Assembly: GCA_026770575.1 (NCBI GenBank)
Contig: MU657229.1
Location: 207,660 to 271,404 of the forward strand
DNA: 63,745 bases
Direction of reading: 5' to 3'
Origin: Pelagophyceae sp. CCMP2097
Lineage: Eukaryota > Sar > Pelagophyceae
This document shows, in pieces, positions 21,590 to 31,843 of the stretch (position 1 is the first letter of the stretch; every line of letters starts with the position of its first letter). The notes beneath the pieces were generated by a model. The model had not been told where the DNA came from and made no database searches. It saw only the letters and a list, made by a program, of their open reading frames with translations. Made by a program: the position numbers and the translations under genes.

Positions 21590-24259
21590 CTACGCGCTCG
21601 CGCGTCGTCCGATCGGCTTCTTGTTCGCCGGAGCCTTCTTGGTGACCGACGTGTAGATGTTGACGATGGTGTCGTACTGCGGGTCCAGCTGCGCGTCGTC
21701 GCGGCTCAAGAAATCGGCCTAATGCGAAAGTGACGCGACGCGAAAAGGGGTCCCAACTGAGCCCAAAACACGTCAAAGGCCGTTTGAGGGGCCACTGACC
21801 CAGGCGACGGTGAAGCGCGTCGACGACCACGACTTCCAGTCGGGACCTAGGGCGCGCGGCGTCCCAAACCCGGTGAAGCGCTCGACTTCGGCCACAGACT
21901 CGTCGGCCGGCGGCGCACCGTAGGCGGCCGGGTAGAGCTCTTTGATGGTATGCATCGTCTCGTTGAGCAGTTGCGTCTCGCCGAGGATGTCGGGCACGAA
22001 GCCTAGGAGTGGACGTTATGACAAAGGAGTGGACGTTCCCAACAAAACGTTCCCAACAAAATTCGCCTCACCGAGCGCATCTGCGTTTTGGGACCGGACG
22101 AGGTGGACGTGGACGAGGCCGAGGTTCTTGGCCACGCTCGTCGGCGGATTCAAGTCGTAGGCGAGGCAGTATTCTAACCAAATTGCAGCTTCGAAAAGGT
22201 GCCGCTGTCGCATCGGCGAAGGCTCGGCATCGATCGCGCGCTCGAGGATGTAAGCAGCGCGCTCGGCGGCGTGGTCGAAGACCTCGCGCTGGATCGTCCA
22301 CTCCCAAGTTTGTTCATCATAATGATCTTTCAATCGAGGAAGCCTCCGCATCTCCGCGAGCGTCGAATTCCAAGCTCGCCGAGTCTCCTCGACGTAACCC
22401 TCCAAAGGCGGCGGCTGGTGCCTTGAAGCGAGGCGCGAAACGAGGCCGTGCGGCAGGAACTCGAAAAGTTCTTTGTACGTTGCGTCGTCGTAGCTCAGCT
22501 TGCCGCCGAGGAAGAAAGAATGCTTTTCAACGTTCACTTTGAGAAACTCGGCAATCGTAAAGGCCCCGTCCCTCCAAGCGACCGTGTTCTCCTTGGTGTA
22601 AAATGTCCCCGGCCACTCGAGCTCCGGGTAGAGCTTCCTTTTCTCCTGCCACCAGGCATAAGTCATCATGCTGAGATTCAACACCGTCACGTCCGATCGG
22701 AAGCCCTCGCACTCCTGGACGTAGCGCACGCTCGTCCACTGCTGGTCGTAGTTGATGAGAAGCACCGCGTTTGTAGGCAGCGGCGCCAAAATCGCTTTCG
22801 CGTAGTCGTGAAAGTAAAATGATGCGGGTTTTAAACCAAACGATTCCATCACCGGGCCGCCCGGCGCGCCGCCGTTCAAAAGCCCGTGCCGCAGCTGCGC
22901 CGCCGCGACCACGACTGCCAGTTGCACCGCGATGATCTTCCGCACCGTCGGAGACTTGAACGCACAACCGCCGCCGCATGCGACAGCGTCGAGGCCCAGC
23001 GTCGCAAAGACGCATACAACGAGGTTCGGCTGCATCCAGAAGCGCGCGTGGACGCCAAACAGTAAAGCGTTGTGCAGCGGGAGGTTTGCCAACGAGTGGA
23101 ATATGAAAACATAAAAGGCCCACGTGCAAAAGAGCGCGCACGCGCACTCCGCGTCCGACGACGCTTCAGTGACCGGCTGCACCGCCGTCGCGACAGCCGT
23201 GCCCTTCTTCTTCTTGGAAGCGGCTTTTGAAGTTTGCCTCGAGGCCGCTTCGGCGGCGCCGGACGCGACGAGGTCTTTCACGAGCACCGCGGCGGCCCCG
23301 AGCGCTGCGAGTAAAGCCATGCAACCCTGCGGCGCCTGCGTCCTTGTGATGTCGTTCAAGTATGCTCGCACGCGCGCCTCCAGGCCTTCAGAGTCCGCGT
23401 CGTTGCCGGAATAGAGTCGAAGCGAGCCGTAGTCGGCTCTCCGCACGTGCCGCAGGAACCCGCTCCAATTCGTGACGTCGCCCCAGGCCCCGCGGTGTGG
23501 CGCCAGCGTCGCCGAAATTGGCAGGTATGCGTACGGCACCAAGCCGACCAAGCCGACCAAGCCGAGTTTTAAAAGATCGAATTGGAACGCGGCGCTTCGC
23601 CGGCGCAGCAAAAGAACCATCCACAAGACGAGGGGCACCTCGAAGAGGACGGCCGTGTGCTGGTTCGATAGGGCCAGGCCGCAGAGGAGCGCGCCTGCGA
23701 ACAGCGCGGTGCGGTCGTCGCGCTTCGCGTAGCGCACGGCGCAGTAGACGAGGCCGGCGCAGAGCAAGTTGTTCATTGCGAAGACCTCTGCAGTCGCCGA
23801 ATACTGCCAGGCCAGCGGCGAAAAGGCGTACAGCGCCGCGCCGCCCGCGCCCGCCCAGCGCCGGCCGGACCTACGCAGCGGGTCCGCCTTGCAAGCAGCG
23901 TGAAAGCCGCCGGACGCTCGACGACGGCAAAGACCCGTCGCTCGGTGGACGCACCCGGCCCCCTGGGCGCCGAGTTCGAGGGCCGTCTTGCCGACTGCGA
24001 CGGCGGCTAAAGCGCCGCAGGCGCCGCATGCGACGTTGGCCCAGTGCGCCGGGCAGAGGTGAGGCAGACGCATGATGTAATGGAACAACATCGTCAATAG
24101 AGGGTACCCGGGCGGGTGCGCGGTCCCCCAGGCGCAGGCCTCTGCGAGGATCTCGCCCGAGTCGCCGCCAGCGACTGAAGGCGCCGCGGAGAGCGCGTAG
24201 ACGCCAAAGATGCAGGCGAAGACGCTCCAGTCAAAGCCGTCGAACCATGGCGCGGCCAT
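21590..24259 (-). CDS. TMEM260-like DUF2723 membrane protein (probable O-mannosyltransferase)
   Basis: Multi-pass ER membrane protein of the DUF2723/TMEM260 family; the human member is a protein O-mannosyltransferase acting on extracellular domains. Exons 5' to 3': 24259-22072, 22002-21800 and 21718-21590 (phases 1 and 0), 839 residues. The family hallmark GGDSGEILAEACAWG then TAHPPGYPLLT lies at residues about 31-60 in the first luminal loop and holds the presumed catalytic acid. About ten hydrophobic helices follow, then a soluble C-terminal part with aromatic-rich motifs. A Lys-rich insert (SKKKKG) near residue 350 is unusual. The first intron (22003-22071) contains internal direct repeats of AACGTCCACTCC and TTTTGTTGGGAACG. 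Divergent from the EF-hand gene with 156 bases between start codons. Confidence 0.85.
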
Positions 24260-24415
24260 CCTCGGCGGTCCTGCGAACGAGTGCCGGGCCGTACCGAGCG
24301 CCTCCGCCCAGGCGCGGGCCTTGGAGGCCCCGTCGCGCGTCGCGCGCGTATGGTCGCCGAAAGAACCTCACGGACGCTTGGTCCGCAGGAGATTTGCGGT
24401 GGCCGGGGTTTTGAA
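24260..24415. promoter_or_regulatory. Shared divergent promoter region
   Basis: 156 bases between the TMEM260-like start (-) and the EF-hand gene start (+). Both promoters must lie here or in the first exons. No TATA-like element is obvious. Confidence 0.45.
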
Positions 24416-27400
24416 ATGGCAATGGCTGGCCCCATGGCGCCGCCGTACGCAGTCGGCACCGTCGTCGAGTGGCGCGACGGTTGCGGCTGGCGGCCCGCCG
24501 TCATCGTGGGAGTCCGCGACGACGGAACATACGATGTCTCGACGGTGCGGTGCGGCGCCCGGAAAGAACCCCCGCAACGCATAAAGTGTCATCGGGGCCC
24601 TGCGGAACGCGCCTCCCGGAGGGCTGCGGGGGTACGCCGGGGCGGCCCTGGACCCACACGACTGGGGTGTCACCGCGGCGGCGGGCCCGGGCGGCGGCGG
24701 CGGCGTTTGAACAGCATTAGTCGCCGCGGCGGCCCTGCCCTGGGCGGCGCCGTTTGAACAGCCTTCCGAGTCGCGGGTCCGCGGCGTCGGACCGCTTCGT
24801 CGCAGGAGCTGGAGGAGCGCGTGCACGTGGGCGACGTGCTGGCGCTGCTCTGCGTCCTCTGCCGCGGCTCGCGCGCGCGGAAGTTGGACGCCGCCATGGC
24901 GCTGTACGCGCGCGAGGGCCCGCGCCGGAAGACGGCCAACCCGAAACGAAGGCCGACCCGGGCCGCCACCCCTGACCGCGGCATCCGAGAGTGCGCCGGC
25001 GCGAGGATGGTGGACGCTTCGCGCGCTCTCGACGCCGTGGTTCCTTGACGGATCTTGTAGGCCGTGACCGGTCCGGCGCCTTGGTCGTGTCGCACGCGGC
25101 GCTGGCGGCGTACCTCACTTCGGTGTTCCACGTGCTCTTTGAGACGCAACCAGAGACGCGCGCGGCGATGGACCACGCCTCGGCACTCGACTTGGGCCGC
25201 TTGACGGCGGACCGCGCGTTTCAAGAAACGGCCACGCCACGAGATCGTGCCCTCCACGTCGACACTCTGCGCGACTGGTGCGACGGCGGTTCGGAGAGGC
25301 CGACGACGGGGGTCATGTCGAAGAAGGTCATCTGCGCAGGTACTGCAACGCAGAGAGCCCGACGGACGAAGAAGAGGGCGAGGCTGAAGCCGAGGAGGCG
25401 GGGAACGGCTCTCGCGACGTTGACGCGGCGGCGCTGGTGCGCGTGCCCGTGGACATGGTCGTGGGGCGTCTTGGAGGTTGGCTGGACCATAACGGCCACG
25501 TCTCCGCGAGCGCGCTCTTGGCGGCGCTGCGGCCGTTCCTCAACCGTGCCACGGCCGTCGCCGCGACGAGAGCGCTCTTCGACGCCTTTGACGTCGACGG
25601 TGCGTATTCGGCTCTTGGCGGTTCCCCAGAGGAGCGCGCCAGGGCGGTTGCCTACGGCAGGGTCGCCCACGGTGTTCTTTAGGCGACGGGACCATCGCAT
25701 TTGCCGAGGTGGGCGCGGGCCTGCACGTCGTCTGCGGCGCCTCGGCGAGCCGGGACAAGGCGCGGGCGGCGTTTGACTTATTCGACGAGGACGGTGAGCA
25801 CTCGAGCGAGACCATACATCATCCCAAAGGAACCCTTGTTGGATCATCCGACGGTCCCCGGAAATTCGGGGGGCCCAGTGGGGTACGAGCAGGCGATGAC
25901 GTCTCCAAACGACCCGCGGCAAAGGCGACGGCCACATCGACGCCGACGAAATGGCGCGGTACTTGCGCGCAGTCTTCCGAGTCGCGTACGCCAGCTCCGA
26001 GACCCCGCCGGTGCGTGCCGAGGATGGGACGAGGGGATGGTGTGGCGGTACAAGGCCCCGGAGATGTAGCCCGTCTCCAGAAGACGCTGAAAACGATAGG
26101 CGGACCTCTCGCCCGACGAGCTGGCCGTGCAGACGACGCTCCACGTCTTCGAGACGTACGACGTGAACCACGACGGCGAGCTCAGCTTTGCCGAGTTTGA
26201 GCGCTGGTACCGCGCCACGGGCCCCGGCGGCAGCGGCGAGGACGTCGAGCAGCTCATCCCGCTCGAGGCGGCGATGAAGGCTTTGGGCGGCGTTTTACAG
26301 GGCATCGACTCGCAGCGCCTCTGCGTCGTGATTGAGCAGTACGCGGACCGGTTTCATTGCCTCTGCGCGGTTGCCTTTGAGAACGCCTTTTTGGCCATCT
26401 TCCCCCAGCACGCCACCGCGCTGCGCCCCGTGCTGCTTCGAGCGTTTTCGCTCTTCGACGCAGACGGAGACGGCACCGTCGACGCCGCCGAGCTGGCCGC
26501 GGGGCTGTCGGTGCTCTGCGGAGGCGGGCGCGACGAAAAGGCCCGCGCCGCTTTTTCCGTGTTTGACGTCAACGGAGACGGGCACATCGACCGCGCAGAG
26601 ATGGCGCGGTACCTGCGGGCCGTCTTCCGAGTGGCGTTTGCGTCGTCGTCCGCCGTGCGCGGGACGGCGGAGGCGACGCCCGACGAGATCGCCTTGGCGA
26701 CGACGGACCACATCTTCCAAACCTCCGACTTGAATGGCGACGGCGTCCTCTCGTTTGAAGAGTTCTCAAAGTGGTACTCTTCCACCGCGGGCGGCGGCGA
26801 AGACGTCTTGAGCGGCGAGGCGGCTCTGAGGGCCGTTTCTGAGCTCTTAGCGGGCCGCGATCCGAACGAACTCTTCGCAGTCATCTCGCAGTGCGCAAAC
26901 GACTCGCGCGAGCTCTCGCCGGAAGCCTTCCTCCGGGCGTTTGACCACCTCTTTGGCGAAAAGGTCACCGCGGCCGTCGTCCGAGCCTCGTTTGCCCTCT
27001 TCGACTCGGACGGCGACGGGACCGTCGACGCCGCGGAGCTGGCCTCGGGGCTGGCCGTGCTCTGCGGCGGCTCGCGCGACGATAAAGTGCGCATGGCCTT
27101 TGCCCTCTTCGACTCGGACGGCGACGGTCTCATCGACGCGCGCGAGCTCCGGGCTTACCTCAGCGCCGTATTCAAGGTCCAGTACTCGCGCTTGTCGCCG
27201 GGCGTCGTGGCCGCGCGGCGCGCCGCCGGCGATGACGTCTCCGCAGAGGACCTCGCCGCCGTGACGGCGACGAGCATCATGGCGCACGCGGACGCAAACG
27301 GCGATGGAAAAATCAGTTTCATTGAATTCGACGCGTGGTTCTCCCGGACAGTCGAGGCGCCACAAGGCGAAGACGAGTTTGGGGACTTTGACGAGGCGGA

Positions 27401-28016
27401 CGACGACGCGGACACGGCCACGGCGGGCGACTCTGCGCTGGCGTCCGACGGCAACGTGGCAGACGAGCTGGCAAAGGCGAGGTGGCTCCTCAACTTGGAA
27501 CACTTCACGCTCGACGAGCTCGTCGAGATGTTGGCGGAAGCGGCGCCGCGCGGCGCCGTCTCCGCGGACGCGTTTGCGCGCGTGGCGGCGCGGATTGCAC
27601 GCCTCGGCGGCAACTTTGAGTCGTCGTCTCGCCAAGCCGCCGTGGCGCGGCACCTGGCGCGGCGCATATACGCAGTCTTCGACGACGGCGCGCCCGTCGA
27701 CTTTGTCGAGCTCGCATCAGGTTTAAGCATCCTCTGCTCGACGACGATGGAGGAGAAGATCGAGGCCGCGTTTGCACTCTACGACATTTCGCGCGGCCGC
27801 GTCTCTTTCGACGAGGTCCGGCTCTACTTGCTCGCCGTGTACCGCGTGCTCGCCGCCACGTCCCCGACGCTGGCGGCGGTCATGGACGCACCCGGCGACA
27901 TTGCCACGGCGACGGCGCAGCAGTGCTTCGCGACGGCGCAGTTGCGCTACAACGACCAAATCGACGTCGAGACGTTCCGCGCCTTCGTCCTCGAGGCCGG
28001 GCCCTGCGCCGCGTGA
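24416..28016 (+). CDS. Large multi-EF-hand calcium-binding protein
   Basis: Predicted calcium sensor or buffer with at least nine canonical EF-hand loops, for example DADGDGTVDAAE, DVNGDGHIDRAE, DLNGDGVLSFEE and DSDGDGLIDARE, plus degenerate ones. Exons: 24416-24544, 24806-about 24917, 25061-25277, 25340-25599, 25683-25793, 25925-26010 and 26100-28016, about 943 residues. The first exon encodes a small Tudor/SH3-like barrel (VGTVVEWRDGCGWRPAVIVG). Two introns interrupt EF loops exactly after DVDG and DEDG. The second intron lacks a GT donor that keeps phase; GC at 24918 would, so that join is uncertain. Paired EF hands alternate with DUF-like linkers, suggesting repeated duplication of a two-hand unit. 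No enzyme domain is seen. Cell location unknown. Confidence 0.8.
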
Positions 28017-28401
28017 GCCCGCGATATGATCTGGGACGCGACGCGCAAGGGGGCCGCACCCCACGCCTCCGACGCTGCCTCAAGGCACAGCCGCCGTCGC
28101 AGCCTGTTCTCCTATACTTCCCGCCACGACAGTGGCATCTATAATACATCCTGGATAAGACCCCTCGAGGAGCAATCGATGCATGTCATCTTCTCGTCGT
28201 CTTCCCACGATGCGTCTCCGGCGGGAGCTCGTCGGGCAGCCGGTAGCACCGCGACACGCCACCACTGCAGTGGCCTCTCGGATACAGCGACCTCGATGGC
28301 AGTCGCGGGACACGCTAACAGAAGAGGGCACCCATCGCGCAGGAGCCCTGACCCCGGGAGATGCGGCACCCAAGCATCGAGACTGTTTGCACAAAACCGG
28401 G
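28017..28401. other. Intergenic between convergent genes
   Basis: 3' flank of the EF-hand gene (+) and of the rhodanese gene (-). Less GC-rich than coding DNA; no gene, tRNA or repeat recognised. Confidence 0.5.
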
Positions 28402-28731
28402 TTACGCGCTATGGTCGAGGGCCTCTGCGACGTTTCTCGGGCCGCCGCCGTTGTGCGCGTCGTAGCCGAGCGACTTCAGGAGTTCCGCTGCGCGGCCGCC
28501 GCGGCCGCCGGAACCGCAGTGCGTGACGTAAGTCCGCTCCTTATCTAAAACGACGCCGGCGGCGGCGATCTTGGCGAAGAACTCCTCCGCCGTCGTCGGT
28601 CTTACAGACTGCGGGGCGCCGTCGACGTTGAGAGGCACGTGGACCGCGCCGGGGACGGACCCCGGAGGGCCGCCCTTGCCCGATGCCACTTCCGCGGCGT
28701 CGCGCACGTCGAGCACCACGGGCGACCGCAC
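28402..28731 (-). CDS. Rhodanese-domain protein (5' end uncertain)
   Basis: Single rhodanese-like domain: PVVLDVRDAAEVASGKGG, GSVPGAVHVPLN, and the active-site loop HCGSGGRGGRAAELLKSLGY, with Cys as the sulfur-accepting nucleophile. Such proteins transfer sulfane sulfur, or act as phosphatase-like or thioredoxin-linked factors. The listed start is only the beginning of the open frame. A neighbouring frame just upstream encodes VIVHDLDEKTLAE, the kind of segment that precedes this domain, so a short intron or a missing base near 28720-28735 is likely and the protein is longer. Divergent from the ADAT3-type gene. Confidence 0.7.
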   Translation of the reverse strand: MRSPVVLDVRDAAEVASGKGGPPGSVPGAVHVPLNVDGAPQSVRPTTAEEFFAKIAAAGVVLDKERTYVTHCGSGGRGGRAAELLKSLGYDAHNGGGPRNVAEALDHSA

Positions 28732-28934
28732 TCCGCGAGAGTCTTTTCGTCGAGGTCGTGGACGATGACTTGGCTAACTCGTCCCCGGCGCCTGGGACCG
28801 CGGATTCGCTGAAAACTATCTCTCCGGATCCGCGGAGCCGTCTGCCAGTGGTCCGAGTCGAAGGTCGCGCAAGCGTCGGCGCCGCTCGTCGAGGCCACGC
28901 GGTCGGCAGCGTCGGCGGCCGCGGTTGGGTGCCC

Positions 28935-30102
28935 ATGGTCTCGGTTGTCGAGGTCGTTGACGAGGATGCGCGCGACGCTGGCTGGGATCCGTCGACGGGC
29001 GAACCCAAGTTGTCCCGCCGCGGCGTCGTGAACATAGGATCCTATGAGCGTGCCCTCCCGCATCCCGGAAGCTTTAGGCGCCGCGTCTTGGCCTCGTCGC
29101 TGAAGCCGCAGGACGCTTCAAAGGTCATGGCCAAGTAAGTGGCCCGACGTCTCGACCCAATGACGTCTCAACAGGGTCGACGCCAGTCGTCTAGGCTGCA
29201 CGCCGTGCTGCCGGCGGTGGACTCCGGTATCTCGCACCTGAAGCGCGTCTCCAAGGGGCCGTCCGGGCTGCGGATTTTGCTGGCGTCTCGGGAGGACTAC
29301 GACAGAGTGGCAGCCGACTTAACAGACCTCGCGCTCACGTGCCACGCGGCGCCCCGGCCCCGGAGGCCCCGTGCGGTCATCGAGTCTGCGCGGATGGATT
29401 TTCCATTTCATGAGACTTTTGCAGGCCCGAGGACGTGGACGTCCCGGAGAACGCGCCCACGACGAGCCGCCATTTCGACCTCGGTGCGCCGTCTAGTGCA
29501 GGCGTTGCCGCTCGAACAAGAACGTAGGCTCGCGCGTCTGGCCCATGTCCGGGCCGTGCCGGGGCGTCGAGTCTCGCGGCGCGTCGCCGACGCGTGGAGA
29601 CGTCCAACGACTCGTCGACGACCACGCCGCGCGCCTCGAATCCGACCGGAGCGGCGTCCAAACGCGGCGGCGCGGCCGCGAGGCAATCTTCCGCGCCGCG
29701 AAGTGCGCGCTCGGCGGCGCTTTATTGATAGACCCGGAGACGAACGCCGTCGTGGCCGCGGCGGCGCCGGAGCTCGACGCGCGCCAAGGCAGCGACCACG
29801 CGCTGCTGCACGCGCCCATGCTCGCCATCGACGCGCTCGCGCGAAGGCACCGCGCGTTGCGCAGCGACGGGACAACGAGTGCCGCGGCTCGTATGGGTGC
29901 CTACCTCTGCACGGGCCTCGACCTCTTAACCACGGACGAGCCCTGCGTCATGTGCGCCATGGCCCTCGTGCACTCGCGCATCCGGCGCGTCGCGTTTTCC
30001 GACGCCGATGCAAAACGCGGCGGCCTCGGCTCGACGGAAAAGGTGCATACCTTACGGACCATCAACCACCGATACAGAGTCTGGCGCTTCCAGCCATCCT
30101 AA
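28935..30102 (+). CDS. ADAT3/Tad3-type tRNA adenosine deaminase subunit
   Basis: Non-catalytic partner of ADAT2 in the enzyme that converts A34 to inosine in tRNA anticodons. Exons 28935-29134, 29195-29338, 29425-29483 and 29528-30102 (phases 2, 2, 1), 325 residues; human ADAT3 is 351. The N-terminal domain has ISHLKRVSKGPSGLRILLAS, matching the HLKRV block of ADAT3. The deaminase domain has HALLHAPMLAIDALA, where the usual catalytic H-A-E is H-A-P, and the zinc-binding PCVMCAMALVHSRI. The tail ends INHRYRVWRF, as in the family. The first intron has a perfect GTAAGT donor. Loss of the catalytic Glu is expected for this subunit. The start could be slightly upstream. Confidence 0.85.
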
Positions 30103-30187
30103 GCAAATTTTCGGATGCACGGTGGTGGGGCGCGACCGGAAGAGGGAGAGACGAAACAAAAGTCGTGTTAAGACTACATAGGACTGT

Positions 30188-31214
30188 CTAATGGCCGTGG
30201 TCTGCGTCGGTGACCCATTCTTGGCTTATTCGCTTGAGGATGGGCCTCAGCGCAGAGTTTCGCGGCGACGCCTGTAGGACATACGCCGAACCGCGGAGCA
30301 CGGGCCGGTCGCACGTCCAGACGCCGTTTGCGTAGATGCCTTTAGGGTACGCGTCGGGCAGCCGCCTCAACGAGTGGCCAGTTGGCTGGCAGTTGCGCAG
30401 CGTGTTGCTCCGCAGCTGCTGCTCGCGTAAAATGTCCGCAAGCCGACAAGCCATCCACCCGCGAGCCCACGCCTGCAGCCGCACGCGCGCCGACTGCGCC
30501 TCGTACAACTCGGGCGGCACGACCAGAGCCTCGTCGGCGGCAGCCGCCGCTTCGGCGGCCGCCGCCGCTTCGGCGTCCTTTTCCAGCTTGCGCTTCTCTC
30601 GCGCCCGCTGCAGCGCCCGCGCGTCCGCGTCGTCCGGCGCGACGGCGGGCGGCGCGTCGGCGGTGTCCTTTTTGCTCTTCTTCTTCTTCGGCTCCTTTCG
30701 CGCGTCGGCGTCCACGGCGGGCGCGACGGCATGGGGCGGCGCGTCTTCGCCAACGGCGTCGGCGTTGGCGTCGTCGGCGTTGGCCTTGGTCGTCTTTTTC
30801 CGCGATGGCGGCGGCAGCAAGTCTTCGGCGGCGGCGGCCTCGGCCTCGGCCTTCTTGGTCTTTGCCTTCTTCGCGGGCTTCGGCGGCGAATCCTCGGCGT
30901 CGTCGGCGGCGGCTGCGGCGGTAGCATCGGTCTCCTTTTTGGCCTTTGCTTTTTGAGTTTTTTTCGCCTTTTTCGGCGGCCCAGCGTCGGCGTCGGCGTC
31001 GTCGTTGGCCGCGGGGGCGGCAGCGGCCTCGGCGGCAGCCTCCTCCTTGGTCTTCTTCTTCGGCGATAGCTTCGGCGGCGAAGCGTCCGCGTCCACGGCG
31101 TCCGCGTCGTCCGCGGCGTCCGCGTCGTCCGCGTCGTTGGCACTGGCGTTGGCGGCCTCGGCGGCCTCGGCGTCCTTTTCTTTCTTCGTCTTGCGCGCCC
31201 GCTTCGGCGGCGGG

Positions 31215-31246
<32 letters not shown>

Positions 31247-31531
31247 GTCGTCGGCGCCAGCGTCGGCGAGAGACCGCGCGATTGCCTCTGCGACCATTTC
31301 CGCCTCTGACATGTCCGCGTTGCGGCGCTTCGCCGGCCCCTTTTGCGGCGCCTCGTCGTCGCCGTCCTCGCCTTCGATGACGTAGCCGTGCTTTAAATCG
31401 CGCGAATAGTCGAGGCGCGTGCCCCCGAGGGCGAGGTATTCCTCTTTCGTAGTAGCGGCTTTGTAAAGCTCATACCGCCCATAAGTCGAAGCGTCCGGTT
31501 TCTTCGGGTTCTCCTGCTGCACGCGGATCAT
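30188..31531 (-). CDS. Lys/Asp/Ala low-complexity protein with conserved N-terminal motif
   Basis: Function unknown. From the ATG at 31531 it has 447 residues; the frame extends to 31573 only with a non-ATG start. Residues 1-50 are compact and conserved-looking (RVQQENPKKPDASTYGRYEL, then a KAATTKEEYLALG segment and RDLKHGYV). A UIM-like helix (SEAEMVAEAIARSLAD) follows near 80. Residues 95-330 are alternating acidic Ala/Asp runs and basic KKAKK patches, predicted disordered. The C-terminal 100 residues regain order with an IQ-like helix (RVRLQAWARGWMACRLADIL). The basic repeats suggest nuclear or nucleic-acid contact, which is only inference. Confidence 0.65.
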
Positions 31532-31843
31532 CCCGGCACGCCGTGACGCACCGCCGCTGAGAAAATTTGGCAACGTTGACTCTGCTTACTATTACTAACC
31601 TTCCGAGTCCCGAGTTCGGAATCGGCGATCGCTGCGTTGGGTCGGCGAGCGTTTTCTAAGAAACGTGAACGTGGTCGTCACGTGGCACGTAGTGCGCCAC
31701 GCATGGTCCTTCAAGCGAGACCCCGCACGCCGCACGCAGATGCGACGCCGGGGAGCCATCGACGAGCCGCAATCGATAACGGCCTCTCTCGCATACATAC
31801 ATATGTAGGGTGGCCGCCTCCGTGCCCGCGTTAGAAAGTGCCT
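31532..31843. other. Intergenic, upstream of the low-complexity gene
   Basis: 5' flank of the 30188-31531 gene and 3' flank of the coiled-coil gene, both minus strand. A short CATACATACATATGTAGG tract lies at about 31793. Nothing else seen. Confidence 0.4.

Noticed and set aside
25340..25353. Second 14-nt GT...AG frame-restoring stretch
   Set aside because: A 62-nt intron (25278-25339, donor GTGCGA) explains the join with correct phase.
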